From assembly GCA_000827325.1 (NCBI GenBank), contig KN832884.1, positions 284,953-348,952 on the forward strand: a stretch of 64,000 bases of DNA. The letters run 5' to 3'. The notes under the pieces were generated by a model. That model saw only the letters and a program-made list of their open reading frames with translations. It was not told the DNA's origin and searched no databases. The position numbers were made by a program, and so were the translations under genes. Each line of letters starts with the position of its first letter. Positions within the stretch are counted from its first letter, which is position 1. This document shows, in pieces, positions 33,099 to 43,578 of this stretch. This stretch comes from Oidiodendron maius Zn. Its lineage: Eukaryota; Ascomycota; Leotiomycetes; Myxotrichaceae.

Positions 33099-34109
33099 TC
33101 ACATGTCATTATTTAGTCCAACGATCTTCAAAGAATCTTGCCAAAGCCTTGTCTCGCTCTTCCGGTCATACGTATGGCTGACATAGGTCAAACGTTCCAT
33201 GTCGCCATCCTCATCACCCTGCATCGCCTCAGCGCAGTCTACAAGATACCTGCCACCTTTATTCTCCCATTCCTTCCCAATAGCTGCAATAACCGTGGTA
33301 GCAGCGCCTTGCTCGGCACTTTTTAACCCCCTCACCTTGACTGGGTCAGAGAAAAATTCTTCGAATATTGCCGGATTCATATGTTTCCCTAGCCCCGTGG
33401 TGGCGATTCCGCCTGGGTGTACGCTCGTTGCGTGAAGGCCATTGCTGCCGTACCGACGGTCAATCTCATTGGTCATATAGATATTTGCTACCTTCGACTG
33501 CGCGTATGCTACCCAGGGGTTGTATTCGCCTTTCTCGAAGTTGTAATTGTCACTCTCATTGATGCGGTGAATCCTGTGACCTGACGATGAGACGTTGACA
33601 ACTCGAGAGTGAAATTCTGGAGTCGAGCTCTTCATTAGAGCCTGTTTAAGGAGCTGAAATAGCAGAAAATGCGCAAGATGATTGGTACCAAACTGGAGCT
33701 CATGGCCGTCCTTTGTGAGTTGGAGATCGGGAACCGCCATAATACCAGCATTATTGATAAGAATATTTACTTGGCCACCCGTCTTATCAAGAATAGTTGC
33801 CGCCGCGGTGCGAACGCTATCTAGAGACGCGTTATCCATTTCTACAAATGTAACGCGGGGTGGATCCAGAATTCCTGTAAGGGCTTGGTAGGCCTTACTT
33901 TTGTCTCTGCCAGTGAGAAGTAAGGTGGCGCCTGTTGTAGACAGTGCTCGTGCGGTTTCAATCCCTATGCCGGCAGATGTCCCAGTGATAATAATGACTT
34001 TGCCTGCAAGTTTACCTTCGAGATTCTCATCCTTGACGATTTGGAGAGCAGTTGGTCGTGCATCTCCTGCGCCTTGGGGATTGGCATGAGCTGCTGCGTA
34101 CCGGCTCAT
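33099..34109 (-). CDS. classical short-chain dehydrogenase/reductase (retinol dehydrogenase/WWOX-like)
   Basis: A single exon of 336 residues from the Met at 34109 (MSRYAAAHANPQG). An in-frame Met 11 codons earlier is possible. Motifs are complete: cofactor site TGTSAGIG at about residues 42-49, NNAG near 117-120, the catalytic Ser in NVSSSGHRIH, and YAQSK as the active-site Tyr/Lys pair. The PGG after SVHPGGIATT is also typical. These enzymes reduce or oxidise ketone/alcohol groups with NAD(P)H in the cytosol. The gene faces away from the Zn2Cys6 gene at 34716, sharing a 0.6-kb promoter, and ends 1.1 kb from the RiPP-like precursor. It could be a tailoring enzyme of that locus or an independent gene. 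Confidence 0.9.
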   Translation of the reverse strand: MSRYAAAHANPQGAGDARPTALQIVKDENLEGKLAGKVIIITGTSAGIGIETARALSTTGATLLLTGRDKSKAYQALTGILDPPRVTFVEMDNASLDSVRTAAATILDKTGGQVNILINNAGIMAVPDLQLTKDGHELQFGTNHLAHFLLFQLLKQALMKSSTPEFHSRVVNVSSSGHRIHRINESDNYNFEKGEYNPWVAYAQSKVANIYMTNEIDRRYGSNGLHATSVHPGGIATTGLGKHMNPAIFEEFFSDPVKVRGLKSAEQGAATTVIAAIGKEWENKGGRYLVDCAEAMQGDEDGDMERLTYVSHTYDRKSETRLWQDSLKIVGLNNDM

Positions 34110-34715
34110 AGTGATTAATGGAAGCAGATCCAGCAGTATCAAGAGACTTTTCCCTTACTCCGATATGTATTTGCAAATATATATTATGATGGATATCTGA
34201 TGATTGATGTGGGACAATATGGAGATAGAAAGACATTGGGCGGGTAAAAGCATCTTATTTAACATAATCGCAGCCTTAGACAATCCAATCAACTTTTGGC
34301 GCACTTCTTATGTCCATTTAAGTGAGACTATCTCCTTGTAATTCCGGGAGGGGCAAAACCGTCAATTGAACGGCAGAAAAACACACCTAGCCAGTCGGGA
34401 TGACCTGTTTGATGATGCGGGAGAGTGTGCGGCCGAGTGCGGCCGCAAATGGTGGCCGCCACTACCCGCCGCCCTCGGCCGGAAAACCCCGCATATATCA
34501 CTTGACGGGCGGCCTCCATTTTCCGTGGAAATGCAGGTTCGCGACCAGTTTAGCACTGCGGAACATCTGCTGCACCAAGCCAGAGGCCTCTCTATCCTTG
34601 TACTCTTGTCAAAGCCCCATCTCCGCCCTTGACTCAAGTTGCCAAATTGGCGCCCGCAGCACACCCGCCGCCTGCCCGCTGCTGCTCTATTTGGAAATTT
34701 CGTTATTAAACACCA
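34110..34715. promoter_or_regulatory. divergent promoter of SDR and Zn2Cys6 regulator
   Basis: The 606-bp gap is AT-rich on the left but contains a strikingly GC-rich block at about 34417-34490. TGCGGCCG occurs twice (34428-34435 and 34438-34445), and more CCG/CGG triplets lie around. Zn2Cys6 proteins commonly bind paired CGG triplets, so autoregulation and co-control of the SDR gene is a reasonable inference. Confidence 0.5.
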
Positions 34716-36445
34716 ATGCAAAGCCCCATTACTCCAGAGGGTGCTAACTTGGCAGAGCACGCATGTGCATCATGCAAAGCCCGTAAAAGGAAGTGTGACA
34801 AGAAACTCCCAAAATGCTCTTCTTGCCTGAAGTAAGTCAGGTTGGAGGTCCCGGAGAAGCACTACCAAGCAAGTTAGATGAAGGGAAAGAATAACACAAT
34901 CGTATAGGAAAGCCTTGAGATGTGATTACTCAAAATTGACGCCGGACACAACCCATGTTCTTTCTTCATGGCCATACAACGCCGTAACTGGGAATGACTG
35001 GCCCGCTGAACAACACATCGACGTTCCGACTCTTACCTTCTTAGATTCAAGGGTCCTTGAGCATGGCCAATTAGACATTCCTCGGCGAACTGTTCCTATT
35101 CCAACACAGATCGCCGAGCTCGTTGGAGACATTGCTGCCGTTTGCACTACTGCGGCCGAGTTCTTCCAAACTATCCATCCATGGATGCCATTTATCTCAA
35201 AGAAACGTTTTTATGGTCAACACCTTAAGCAAGTATTACACTCTCATGAGGATATAACTCTTCTATTCCTTTGCATGAAACTCATCACACAAATTCCGCC
35301 GTCAGATCCCCGCTGTACCCTGTATAGCTGCGCAAAACACTTTTATCTCGAAGTAGAAGGCTCGGGAATATCAACCATTCAGGTGTTGCAAGCTGGTATT
35401 CTTATATCTTTATATGAAATTGGGAATGCTATATACCCAGCGGCCTTCTTATCTCTTGGGACTTGTGCAAGATTTGCATCTGTCCTTGGAATCAATCGTG
35501 GCGGACTAGTACAAACCAGCAAAGTGACTACTTTAGTTGAGCTTGAGGAAAGAAGAAGAGTTTGGTGGGCAATTGTGATTTTGGACCGGTTTGAAGCATC
35601 TGGGTGACATTTAAATTGGTACGAGTAACTCTAATCTCAAATGCAGTTATGTGAATGTCGGCTGCCCAGGCAGACCCCTTGCAGCGGAGGACCCGAAATT
35701 GCATGATCTTCTACCAACGAACGACGTGGCGTGGGACCAGGGAGTGAGTTTCCGGGGCTGAGCTAATATGGCTTCTGGTACTTACAATATTCTTAGACAG
35801 TTTTATCTGAGGACTCGTTTACATTGGGTTCTCCACTAAATGATCATATGAGCAAATTTGCATTGCTCTGTCAGGCTTCGAGATTACTCGGTCTGGTTCT
35901 CAGCCATATCACCTGCGATAAGATGATAAACCAGGAGCAGCGCGAAGCTAACGAGATTCAACTGAGCCGCACGATTTTTGCCATGATAAATGCATCCAGT
36001 GAACTGGAGTCACCAGATTACGATCAGATTGCCTTCTGTTACTGGTATGTGCTGCAAACTTTAGCAATTAGGCTAAGACTAAAAGATACGCAGTGCTCTC
36101 ATGGCTCTTCATGAACCAGGAACCTCTCCACATGAGAAGGACGAAATTCGACGTCAACGAGCGACAGCGGCTATGGATGAGATATCCGAAAGAATGATCT
36201 CGAGCCTGGAGAAAAAGATCCCATACTTGGTGGCTAATCGAGACAAAATTCCTCCATGGGGTTTGCATCTGGCATATAGGTCATATGTTATATACATGCA
36301 AAAGCGTCAAAGGGACAGCGAAATGGATGTGTCTGAGACCTTGAGGCTCTTGAAGAAGCTGCTTAGCATCATTGACGGCAGGTGGAAAGCAGCAGGCGCT
36401 TATCTGAAAATAATAGAGGCTCGTGAGGCAATGAGCCTTGATTGA
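34716..36445 (+). CDS. Zn2Cys6 transcription factor with fungal-specific regulatory domain
   Basis: Five exons, 34716-34831, 34908-35588, 35647-35743, 35797-36044 and 36094-36445, phases agreeing throughout, 497 residues. The zinc cluster near the N-terminus spans exon 1 and 2: CASCKARKRKCDKKLPKCSS, then CLK joined to KALRC, in the C-x2-C-x6-C-x6-C-x2-C-x6-C pattern. Residues from about 80 match the fungal_trans type seen in secondary-metabolite regulators. Examples are HPWMPFISKKRF, LYEIGNAIYPAAFLSLGTCARFA, EERRRVWWAIVILDR joined to YVNVGCPGRPLAAEDP. It is fully intact. Divergence with the SDR gene and nearness to the UstYa/precursor pair make it the best candidate regulator of that locus. 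Confidence 0.88.
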
Positions 36446-37298
36446 AGGCGATCTACTTTTTGTCCTATACCAATTATATAATAAATCGGGTGCAGAACAG
36501 GTAGAACCCAAGAGAATGGTGTTGCGGCTCGTCGATTAGATACAGTACTAGTGGGAAAGTCAGAGCCATCTTCAAATTACTTCGCACTCTACATTTATAC
36601 TCGAGTATTAATTTAATCATTACTCCATCATTATTAAGGCTATTAACAGTCCGACTAGACTAATTAAATCATCCAAATCTCTAGTATCTAATAATACAAA
36701 AATTATTAAATTTCCATAACAATTAACCTTAATATTTAGTATGCCACCTATTTGCCGTAATGCATACCCTAATTCAAGTTAGTATACTCCTATAGAGATA
36801 ACTGAATTAGCTCTTATCTAATATATCCCATCTAGCCTATAATGCACTCTCTAGCCATTACTTTACATGCTCTAACTTGCCTTTATTACATCTAATCTCT
36901 AGGAACATTTTAAACCGTCATTTCTTTAACGCTTACTACTTATGCTTAATTAGGTTTTAATATAGAGAATATAGGGGGTTCTATAATATTTATGAAGTAT
37001 ATTCTTAAAAACAGGCCCTAACCTTACACACTATATAAATTAAAGTATTGTCTTATATAAAGATCTATCTAAGAGGAAGTATTAAGTAAATAAGAGCTAC
37101 TTCTGCCTTAAGAGCCCCTAGGTAAGTATTAGGAGCCTATTTGTAAACGGCTCAGACTTTCCGGCACTTACTGTAGCAGAGATGTCTATGCAACCATTCA
37201 AATCAGTGCACTAAAGGAAGCTTAGCTTATTCAAGTCGCTCTGTAATCTAGAAGTCTTTTCCTGTTAAATCTATATATGCTTATCGTCTCTTACAAGT
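36446..37298. other. strongly AT-rich gene-free block
   Basis: From about 36560 to 37150 the sequence is dominated by TA-rich tracts and has no open frames of note. This is the look of old, RIP-mutated repeat DNA or simply of an AT-rich island. No element ends are recognisable. Confidence 0.45.
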
Positions 37299-38085
37299 GA
37301 TTGGCTTGCTTGTCCTTCCATATGTGTTTCGGGAAAGGCTGCATCCAACCGTACATAATATAAAGCGATCACAACCAAAGTGGCATTCAGAGCAAGCCAG
37401 ATATATGGTAGGCCTAACCAGGCGGCTTTTGAATTCATTCCAGTAGTAAAAAGTCAAGCAAGTGCTGGGCCTGCATAGAGGGAACCAATTGACTCCACAA
37501 TCCCGATAATTACATACAGTCGCGTCGTATGGTGGGAGTCAACGAAGTATGTGAGGAGAGAACGGCATATTGGCGATAATCCATCTCCGGAAGTTACTAT
37601 AATGACGCCAGCGTGATATCTTGCAACATACCTATCAGCAAGAATACCCTATGGAAGAGCTACGCATAGTCCTGGAACGCATTATTAACATATGTTGCCA
37701 CCATGTTGATCTTGTCCTCATACCTATGACAGCCTCAAGCGTAGAGAGGATGCCTATCAACTAGGCCAGCTCTGACTGAATGGCACCCACCTTGCAGAGG
37801 TTTTCACCAACGCTGCCTTCTTGGTCTTGCCTATTCTTGTAGTAGTGATGGCATAAAATTTCTTCCAAGAGTCTTGTCGTTGGCACAATGGCTAGGGAGC
37901 CCCCAAGAGCAAAGCAAAATATAATAAATGAAAGAAAAAAGACGGCACTTTGTGAACTACGGCCCTGGTAACGATGCTGCGGTGGTATATTGGTAGCCTC
38001 GTCTTGGATACGATCTAGAAGAGGGCCTCCTCTACTAGTAGGGTGTCATCTTCTACCAAAAGATTTTTGACCGCATGGAGGGCCA
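37299..38085 (-). pseudogene. decayed MFS efflux transporter
   Basis: Minus-strand pieces follow the order of fungal MFS exporters. SAVFFLSFIIFCFALGGSLA runs into IVPTTRLLEEILCHHYY. GSVGENLCKVGAIQSELA is the conserved loop (CK...VQ.ELA) and is followed by a stop. RYHAGVIIVTSGDGLSPICR runs through LYVIIGIVESIGSLYAGPAL to a TGA, then TTGMNSKAAWLGLPYIWLAL follows. Several pieces, including TM1, the first loop and the later helices, are recognisable, but stops and frame changes separate them and the middle is largely lost. It may once have exported a metabolite of this island. Confidence 0.8.
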
Positions 38086-38337
38086 GACTGCAACAATCAG
38101 TGCAAGTATGGCTATGAAGAATTCAGCTACATTTCTTTAAATAGCTGCTAAGGAACATATATGAATGAATGAGTACGAACTGATGAAGATAGATTAAATC
38201 ATGGTGCGAGGCATGGGCGGTAGCACCAGGTAGTAATCGGGCCTGATTAAGTAATGCCGCCGATAAAGCTTGCACCTCATTGACATCACAGCTTCAATTT
38301 TTAAGCTTCATGTCCCATAGCTCTCTAAGACTTAGTG

Positions 38338-39510
38338 ATGAAGCCTCCACGACCAATATTACGGTTGCCCAACCGTCCAAATCTTGTTTGTCATAATTCC
38401 GCCATTTATCGTGTTGCGCAACGGACAGTCTGCTGCTCATATTCCACGTCCAGCAATCCACCACCTCCACCCCACGCAGGATACGCTTTACTCCCCTCAC
38501 GACGCCTTGTTTCACTCTCGGGACCTGATTCAACGCATTTCCTTCAAGGAGCAATTACTGCAAACCTCGCACCGAACACGTCGCGCACATCGGGATTCTA
38601 TGCTGCGTTCCTCAACGCCCAAGGCCGTTTGCTTAATGATGTCTTTATATATCCAGAAAATACCAGCGGAACGGAGAGCTGGCTTATCGAAGTCGACGCG
38701 AAGGATGCAGAACGATTGGCAAAGCATATTAAGCGATACAAGCTCCGAGCAAAGTTCAACGTGAAGCTACTGGACGAGGGGGAGAGGAACATCTGGAGTT
38801 TGTGGAGAGATGGGGACGGGCGAACGGGATGGACACCACATGCATTGACTAGTGAAGACGTTGCTGGCGAAGCAAGATTTGGCGAAGGAGTAGTGTGCTG
38901 TGAAGATAATCGGGCACCAGGAATGGGACGACGACTGATTTTACCAGGTGGGAAGAAGCCAGAAGAGGATCTAGAAGAGACCACGGAGGAAAGCTATAGA
39001 GTCAGGAGGTTTTTAAAAGGGGTTCCGGAGGGACAAGATGAGCTTATCCGGGAAGCGGCTCTGCCACAGGAGAGCAATGTTGATTACATGGGCGGGATTG
39101 ATTATAGGAAAGGATGTTACGTGGGACAAGAGCTAACAATTCGGACGCATCACACTGGGGTGGTGAGGAAGAGGATACTACCTGTCATGTTATATGGAAC
39201 GAATGAAGCAATGCCGACCACATTAGAATACTCGCCTGAGAAAGACCTGGCACGAGCCATTCCGAAGGAGACGAGCATTGGTCGATTTGAAAAGAGGGGC
39301 AGAAGTGCCGGGAAGTACCTGACGGGAGTGGGAAATATTGGGTTGGGCCTCTGCAGACTCGAAATCATGACGGACACCATGGCACAAGAAGAGGCTAGCG
39401 GCTATAAGGAGGGGGACGAGTTCAAGCTAGAGTGGCAAGCTGAGGGAGGTGATGTTGAGATGGTCAAAGTCAAGGCATTCGTGCCTCCATGGCACCCGGC
39501 GAAACAATGA
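38338..39510 (+). CDS. IBA57: mitochondrial Fe-S cluster assembly factor IBA57/CAF17 (GcvT-like)
   Basis: A single exon of 390 residues. The ATG at 38338 opens a basic, Arg/Pro-rich N-terminus suitable as a mitochondrial presequence. The GcvT-like fold begins at LLPSRRLVSLSGPDSTHFLQ. The family signature KGCYVGQELTIRTHHTGVVR lies at about residues 258-277, with its conserved Cys. The later region TGVGNIGLGLCRLE fits the C-terminal barrel. IBA57 works with ISA1/ISA2 in the matrix to mature [4Fe-4S] proteins. The motif and length make the call secure. The gene marks the return to conserved chromosome and is convergent with the J-protein gene. Confidence 0.92.
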   Translation: MKPPRPILRLPNRPNLVCHNSAIYRVAQRTVCCSYSTSSNPPPPPHAGYALLPSRRLVSLSGPDSTHFLQGAITANLAPNTSRTSGFYAAFLNAQGRLLNDVFIYPENTSGTESWLIEVDAKDAERLAKHIKRYKLRAKFNVKLLDEGERNIWSLWRDGDGRTGWTPHALTSEDVAGEARFGEGVVCCEDNRAPGMGRRLILPGGKKPEEDLEETTEESYRVRRFLKGVPEGQDELIREAALPQESNVDYMGGIDYRKGCYVGQELTIRTHHTGVVRKRILPVMLYGTNEAMPTTLEYSPEKDLARAIPKETSIGRFEKRGRSAGKYLTGVGNIGLGLCRLEIMTDTMAQEEASGYKEGDEFKLEWQAEGGDVEMVKVKAFVPPWHPAKQ

Positions 39511-39690
39511 GGCCGATACTCTGTACTATTTATTACGGCATGTATCTATAGGATACTACTAGAGATATTACTGTATATATAATCTCGCTCATACCATCGA
39601 GATCGTTCACACAATCCGGTATGCATGAACTGTCCCGCCCCAACGCCGATATTTGAATCAAAGGGTATCTTTAAACGGAGGGAAGCGTTC

Positions 39691-40614
39691 TCAGGTCATT
39701 TCGGATTCCTTCCTTCGTATTTCCTCTTCCATCCGCTCCTTCTCTGCAGCTTTAAGCCTCTCCATGGTCGCGGCGAAGTCATTCGTTTTAGGCGTGTGTG
39801 GCGAGAAGGAGAATTTCGGAGACGCTGAAGACTTCTCGTCAGCTTTCAATCCTTTGAATATGTCAGGGCGTTTTTTAGGTGTGGCCTTGTCTTGTTCTGT
39901 GGGGTTTTCTCTGGCTTTCGTGCTCTCTCCTACAGAGGGAGAGCCTGTTGGAACTGAGATGCCACTCTTCCTAGCCTTCTTCTCTGCTTTCCGTCTTGCT
40001 TTGGCTTCTTCAGCCTCGCGTATCTTTCTCTCTAACCTCTCTATTTCGTCTTCTTCCTGTTCTTGTGGTTTTTCTTCGGGGGACGCGGCTGGCTTCATGT
40101 CAGAAGGAGGTGCTACAGGAACCGGAGAGGAAGTTTGCGCCCGCAGGTTTTCGCCCATCATAGACGCCCTTGCAGCTCTCCGCTTCCTCCCTTCTTCCGC
40201 CAACCTCCTGAGTTCTTGCTGTTGTGGATCATCTTCCCGTGGCCTTTTCGATCCGGCGGTTGGTATGCTACCTCGTTCTCGCGCCTCCAGCTCCTCCTTC
40301 ATTTGCCGTCTCTTCCCCTCAAACAACTCATTCGCCCGTTGTCTTGCTAGTTTAGCATTGCGATGGTTATCGTACTTTGCCTTCAGCTCGGGGTTGCTAA
40401 GCACATCGTTCGCAGCCTGGAACAGCTCATATTTCGCAGGGTCAAAGTCCTTGCCCACCTTATCCGGATGGTACTTGAGTGCAGTTTTACGGTATGCGCG
40501 CCGCAACTCTGACTCGCTGCAAGTTTCAAAGGTAATCCCAAGGAGTTCGTAGAAGTCGACATCGCTGGTGACCCATTTCAAAAGTTCATCACTGTTGGTC
40601 ATATTGGCGGGCAC
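39691..40614 (-). CDS. J-domain protein, Cwc23/DNAJC17-like spliceosomal co-chaperone
   Basis: A single exon of 307 residues (an internal Met at residue 5 could be the start). The J domain spans about 19-84, opening VDFYELLGITFETCSESELR, with HPD at residues 49-51 and KYELFQAANDVLSNPELKAKY after it. The rest is a long charged helix rich in Glu/Arg/Lys (EARERG, EEDEIERLERKIREAEEAKA) and a C-terminal part with Pro/Ser. Architecture and length match fungal Cwf23/Cwc23 and animal DNAJC17, which act with the spliceosome. No RRM is evident. Assignment to this subgroup is inferred from the J domain plus coiled-coil layout. Confidence 0.85.
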   Translation of the reverse strand: MPANMTNSDELLKWVTSDVDFYELLGITFETCSESELRRAYRKTALKYHPDKVGKDFDPAKYELFQAANDVLSNPELKAKYDNHRNAKLARQRANELFEGKRRQMKEELEARERGSIPTAGSKRPREDDPQQQELRRLAEEGRKRRAARASMMGENLRAQTSSPVPVAPPSDMKPAASPEEKPQEQEEDEIERLERKIREAEEAKARRKAEKKARKSGISVPTGSPSVGESTKARENPTEQDKATPKKRPDIFKGLKADEKSSASPKFSFSPHTPKTNDFAATMERLKAAEKERMEEEIRRKESEMT

Positions 40615-41785
40615 GCTTAAGTTGACGTGAACTCAGCTGCGTAGCTGGTCGATGTTTTATTTTGCTATCATAATCACCGAGGCAAAATATTCACCAGTTT
40701 CGGTGTATCGTGTTTCAGCCTATTGTGATGACTCAGCAATCGATATCTTCAGCCGCAACTCAATCCCCGACTTCACTTCATCACCCAAATGACAGCATTT
40801 CGCCGCATAAAGTATTATCAGGTCAGGAATATCTTCTCTTATGATAATTTTAGTTACGCTTCTTGAATTTTGCTTCCGTAGTGTGTGTAAATCAATTTCC
40901 ATTCATAAAATGATCAGAAATTGGAAGATCAAGCACACTTTTGTCATCCCAGTCGGATTCACAGTCAACATTCCTACCAGAGTTGGTGTTCTAAATGGCT
41001 TAGGATATTAAAGGCGATAGCATAAGTAGATTTAGTGTTGAAGTCTTTCTGACTCGTACCGATACAACTAAACTTTCTGCGAAGTTTATTACTTTGTCAG
41101 ACCTCGTGCATCTTCTTATGCTGTATATCTCAGACTCTAGATGGAATTCGTAATTGAAACGGGAAACTTCCTGGAATTCTTTTATAACTAATATTTCTCA
41201 CGTTATATGTTCCTTACTACGATTTCATTGCGGCGCCTTTCTTATTGTAGCTATGCGATCTAAATTTGACTTTCGACTGATCGGCTAGGAATCGGAAGCG
41301 AGAGAGACGAGTGCCTTTCTCTTTGCAAACAAAAAAGACCTCCAGCAATTCTAAGAAGAGTAGACCATTTAAAATATATGCATAAAAATTAAATCAAAAT
41401 AGAAAAAAATAAAAAAAAATAAAAAAAGGTTCGGCCAGTTGTCGAGGGCCTACATCCTTTGTCGTCGAGCTTGTCGCCGGATTTGTCGTCGAGTTTCCAA
41501 ACTTGCTCTCCTCCTTTTAACCAACTTTGACCTGACCTAAGGTTCTGCCTTGGGCGCCCGTTGGTATATGATCAAAATCCTTAATTTGGTATAAATACTT
41601 GGTCCAGCGCGCCTGTGTTCGCTTGTTAGTCGCACTTTCCACGCTTCGCTTCGGACGATTCCAATATCTTCCACACGAATCCATATCTCCTTCACATGGG
41701 ACATCAGTGAAGAACTTGTCTATATGATATAGCCTTTAGTCTTGCAGAGGTGTAATACTTTACTTTCATGTTTCGAAATAACACC
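40615..41785. other. gene-free interval (1.2 kb) with A-rich tract
   Basis: An A-rich, low-complexity tract lies at about 41380-41436. The stretch includes the promoters of the J-protein gene (left) and the following gene (right). No other feature is seen. Confidence 0.45.
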
Positions 41786-43468
41786 ATGGCAGGCCAAGAG
41801 TCTTCATCCGCACCTTCTTCGACCAAGGAGCCGCTATCCAAAAATCGCCCTCCCACAGCTGCAAGTGCAACCTTGGCTACTACAGTTAAGCCAGTGGATC
41901 CGAATTGTACTAAGTTGACTACCTATTTTACAAAGAGTCAATTCGCCCTCGCTCTTATCATACAAAGATCCAAACCTGATGGAATTTCCGTGAGCGGTAT
42001 AGCGACAACTCTTACCCGTGATTGCTTTACTGACACTCCACAGATTACTGCCGGCAGCTCCAGAAGAACATAAGACAACACAAATCAATTTCCAGTGGCA
42101 CTCAACGTTATGTTGATACCTGGGAGTTCTGGAAAGATCAGTATTTGAAGATTCAGGATGAGAAGAAGACTCTAGAGGATAGGCTTCATTTTCTGGAAGA
42201 ATTCGGGCGAGAACAGTGCAATAATACCACCACTGGAGCTGATTTTACAGATGACTTAAATAAAAATGGGAAATGCTCTTCGCTGTTTGATGAGGTACAA
42301 GAATTACTCCACATGCGGGAAAAGAAACCATCAACTACAGAAGCTACAATGCTCAAGCTTTGCAGATACAGTAAGTACAAAGTTAATATTGCTCTCTTAG
42401 ATAACACCACTTGTGGCATTAAGCAGCGTATCTAATTGTTGACCGGCAGTTTTACAAATTGGACGACAACGTATGCATCTCGCGAAAATCATGAAGGATT
42501 CGGTGTCCCCGGAGTATCTCAATAATCTCGTCAAGTCCCCAAGCCAAATTCTCCAGCTCCTCGAGACAGCTTTACATGACTGTACTACTTCTCTGTGGTC
42601 TCTGAAATGCAGTGATGATATGCGGATTATCAGTCTTCTTCAGCAATTGATGCATCAGATCGTATTGAGCTTTCAAACGTGTTTCAATTCTCTGAACGAG
42701 CTTTGCCTTACCATTGCGGGGAGATCAAGGAGGCATGAGATTGTCTACCTTCTAGCCATGTTCTTCAAGCACGCTCTTGATCATCTACAAAGCATTTGCA
42801 CTCTTCAATCCGAAAACGATATCAAGAGCAGACGCAAAACTCGAAGTAAGCGCCTCCAAGCGGAAGGGGAATATGCTGTCAACAAGTACTTGTCTCAGAC
42901 GCTTACTTTGATTACCCGAATGGATTGGAAAGTAGGAAAACCTGGACACAGTGACATATTAGAGGGGATCTTGTTCTCTATCCTGGACCATATTGGGCGA
43001 CTGGTCTCGACTGCAGTTTTCAATGAGCATGTTGCCGTGTCAAGTAAAGTGGGAAACATAACTGTTGGTGATACAGAGCCGTTAACTAGCCCTAGCAAAT
43101 TGGAGACACGATATATTGTCCCAATTTTATGCGCAGCTCTTGGAGGATCTAACTCCAGAAAAGAGCTTCTTGCTCGAGTACTTGGTGAGGGCGGCGACGG
43201 TGTGAGATATAAGACGCAGGGGACTAGCCAGCAGACATTGACTGGTTCTGGCTGTGATTTGGTGACAATGGCGAGGAAACGGCTCCAAGAAACACTTGTG
43301 AAGTGTGCTGTGGGAGGAGAGGAGTTTAACAGCTTGATCATGCCTCCTCAGCCGGAAGATTTTGGTGTCTCGACGCAACCGAACCCCAGTGCCGAAGAAT
43401 ATGGACCAGAGTGGCTTCTTGAATCAGTCTGGGCAGTTGTGGGTTGGGAACTGGCAACCCCATCTTAA
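41786..43468 (+). CDS. conserved fungal protein of unknown function
   Basis: Three exons, 41786-41996, 42044-42370 and 42450-43468, phase-consistent (donors GTATAG and GTAAGT), 518 residues. Translation may instead begin six codons earlier at 41768. The N-terminus is Ser/Thr-rich. A segment around FTKSQFALALIIQRSKPDG and WEFWKDQYLKIQDEKKTLED is likely coiled-coil. The long C-terminal exon is helical, with no zinc, kinase or nucleotide-binding motif that I can see. It ends in EYGPEWLLESVWAVVGWELA. Splice phases and codon character support a real gene. I cannot name the family. It sits upstream of, and convergent with, the dioxygenase gene. Confidence 0.75.
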
Positions 43469-43578
43469 TGAGGATATTGTGTACGGCAAAATTGGAATTG
43501 CTTATCTCTTAGCAGGTCCTTTTATATTTGCAAAATTTGGCTGGTATACATAACAAGGCGGAGCGTCATTGCCAATTC

